Shown one piece after another: positions 60,559-64,000 of a stretch of DNA of 64,000 nt; the stretch's first letter is position 1; each line of letters opens with the position of its first letter. Source of the stretch: PALSA-270 sp963770245 (GTDB lineage: Bacteria > Acidobacteriota > Terriglobia > Terriglobales > Acidobacteriaceae); NCBI GenBank assembly GCA_963770245.1, contig CAVYOX010000010.1, positions 310,001 through 374,000 on the forward strand, written 5' to 3'. The notes beneath the pieces are model-generated. The model had not been told where the DNA came from. It made no database searches and saw only the letters and a program-made list of their open reading frames with translations. The position numbers and the translations under genes are program-made.

Positions 60559-60815
60559 CGGTCGGGGGGCCCGTGGGGCGAGAGCGCCCCTGGCTTCCCA
60601 CCCCAACAAAGTTTCCGGGCGGCGGCAGCCGTCCAGAAGGATCGAGTTATCCGAGGTCAAGGGTTGCGCAGCTCGACTCTGCGGCGTGTCTGGCGCAGCG
60701 GACGGGGAGCCGGCGCACTGGAAACCTGGCCGACGGATGACGAAATCAGCAATCTGATCATTCGTAGAAACGCAGCTGGCTGCGCCTCTACAGAAGAAAA
60801 CCTGGAGACATAGAC

Positions 60816-61196
60816 ATGGCGGACCTGCAGCAGTTGGAAGAGCAAATTGTCGGGCTGTCGCTGCTCGATGCGGCGCAGTTAGTAAAGAAGCTCGAAGAGC
60901 GGCTGGGCGTTTCGGCGGCGGCCGCGGCTCCGGTCGCGGTCGCTGGCGGCGGAGCGGCCGCCGGCGCGGCTCCGGCCGAAGAGAAGACCGAATTTGCCGT
61001 CGTGCTCACCACCGTGGGCGCGAACAAGATCAACGTCATCAAGGCGGTACGGGAAGTCACCAGCCTGGGCTTGAAAGAAGCCAAGGACCTGGTCGATGGC
61101 GCGCCCAAAACCGTGAAAGAGGGGGTCTCCAAGGACGAAGCGGAGACCATCAAGAAAAAGTTCACGGATGCCGGGGCAACGGTCGAAGTGAAGTAG
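60816..61196 (+). CDS. rplL: 50S ribosomal protein L7/L12
   Basis: The dimeric stalk protein of 126 residues has an N-terminal dimerisation helix (QQLEEQIVGLSLLDAAQLVK), the Ala/Gly hinge (AAAAPVAVAGGGAAAGAA) and the factor-binding C-terminal domain (NKINVIKAVREVTSLGLKEA, and the EGVSKDEAETIKKKF region). ATG 60816 follows GGAGA. It lies in front of the long gap before rpoB. Confidence 0.97.
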   Translation: MADLQQLEEQIVGLSLLDAAQLVKKLEERLGVSAAAAAPVAVAGGGAAAGAAPAEEKTEFAVVLTTVGANKINVIKAVREVTSLGLKEAKDLVDGAPKTVKEGVSKDEAETIKKKFTDAGATVEVK

Positions 61197-61644
61197 TTTG
61201 GCGGGGTGTGGGCGCGGACCACCCGCTCGCGCCCGACGGGCGAGAGCGCCCGTCCCCAGGCCCGCCGAAAACCCGAAATCTTTCCTTGGTGAATCCCGGG
61301 AAACGGTGTTAGCATCTGTATAAACACCGCTTCCGGCTTCGCCGGGAATTATGGCGGCTCTCCACTCCAACGAACCCGGGGAAGCGGAGAAGAGCCGCTG
61401 AAGAGTTGGCAGACTTGTTCCGCAGACAGCGGAACAGGAACAGGCCTCAGAGACTGGCGCGGAAACATACATTTCTACAGAGGATAAGCGCTGCAAACGG
61501 CGCCTGCGGGGAGTCATGTCCCTACAGGCGTATCTGTGTCTTTTCCGGCGGTACGAGGCGATGGCACCGCGGGCGGCAGGCGCGCCCACAATTTCGCGAT
61601 CGAGCACAGCTCTAAAGCTGCGCTTGAAAGCTGGGAGTATCCGA
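61197..61644 (+). other. 448-base rplL-rpoB spacer with hairpins
   Basis: No coding sequence was recognised. The stretch is rich in inverted repeats. The clearest is GTTCCGC AGACA GCGGAAC at 61417-61435, and CCGGCTTCGCCGG-like bases lie near 61333-61346. In other bacteria this spacer holds an attenuator that halves transcription into rpoBC; nothing here proves that. ACTTGTTCCGCAG and AATTTCGCGAT regions show no promoter of note. Confidence 0.5.

Positions 61645-64000
<2,356 letters not shown>

Noticed and set aside
59455..60660. Long minus-strand open frame across rplA and rplJ (401 residues)
   Set aside because: Shadow of two conserved ribosomal genes; no ribosome site or motif.

Overview
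The window comes from a GC-rich diderm bacterium, most probably an acidobacterium of class Terriglobia. The evidence is indirect: two genes encode the VWFA-related domain typical of Acidobacteria, there is a DUF6599-type protein, several small proteins have an acidobacterial look, lpxC is present, and the order of tRNA, tuf, secE, nusG, rplKAJL and rpoB is conserved. No 16S gene is present, so this is inference.

Positions 1 to about 17.2 kb form an accessory region with many broken genes. On the minus strand lies the 5' part of an operon for a group 3b [NiFe] hydrogenase (beta, a cyclic-nucleotide-binding protein, gamma, and delta cut by the window edge). Upstream are an RsbRD-N-type sensor and a perfect TGTGA-N6-TCACA palindrome. 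Around it lie remnants of a CoA-transferase and of a malic enzyme/phosphotransacetylase. An apparent operon at 6.1-9.5 kb encodes a Tat-exported gluconate-dehydrogenase subunit-3 protein, a GMC flavoenzyme with a Cys cluster and a membrane-anchored nonaheme cytochrome c. It looks like a periplasmic dehydrogenase that passes electrons to multiheme wiring. Decayed cation-transporter and luciferase-like genes, small membrane proteins and an N-terminally damaged integrase follow. The integrase ends 40 bp from a tRNA-Thr, and a decayed copy of the 5' half of that tRNA occurs 2.9 kb further on.

From 17.3 to 54.2 kb most genes are housekeeping or envelope genes: metallophosphoesterase, cell-wall amidase, lytic transglycosylase, Rieske oxygenase, alaS, recX, pilT, ilvE, a putative glycoside hydrolase, a ClpB-D2-like ATPase, MglA-like GTPase, paired VWFA proteins, lpxC, a GGDEF/HD-GYP protein, gltX, thioredoxin-fold redox proteins and a DUF420 protein. 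A glycosyltransferase is split by two frameshifts. A lone TnpB element sits at 43.3-44.5 kb, and its right end has become the start of the adjacent secreted-protein gene.

From 54.5 kb to the end runs the translation/transcription supercluster on the plus strand: tRNA-Thr(TGT), tRNA-Tyr, tRNA-Thr(GGT), tRNA-Gly, tuf, rpmG, tRNA-Trp, secE, nusG, rplK, rplA, rplJ, rplL and rpoB (cut by the window edge). Two small unrecognised genes lie between or after the tRNAs. RpoB carries an eight-cysteine insertion near its N-terminus.
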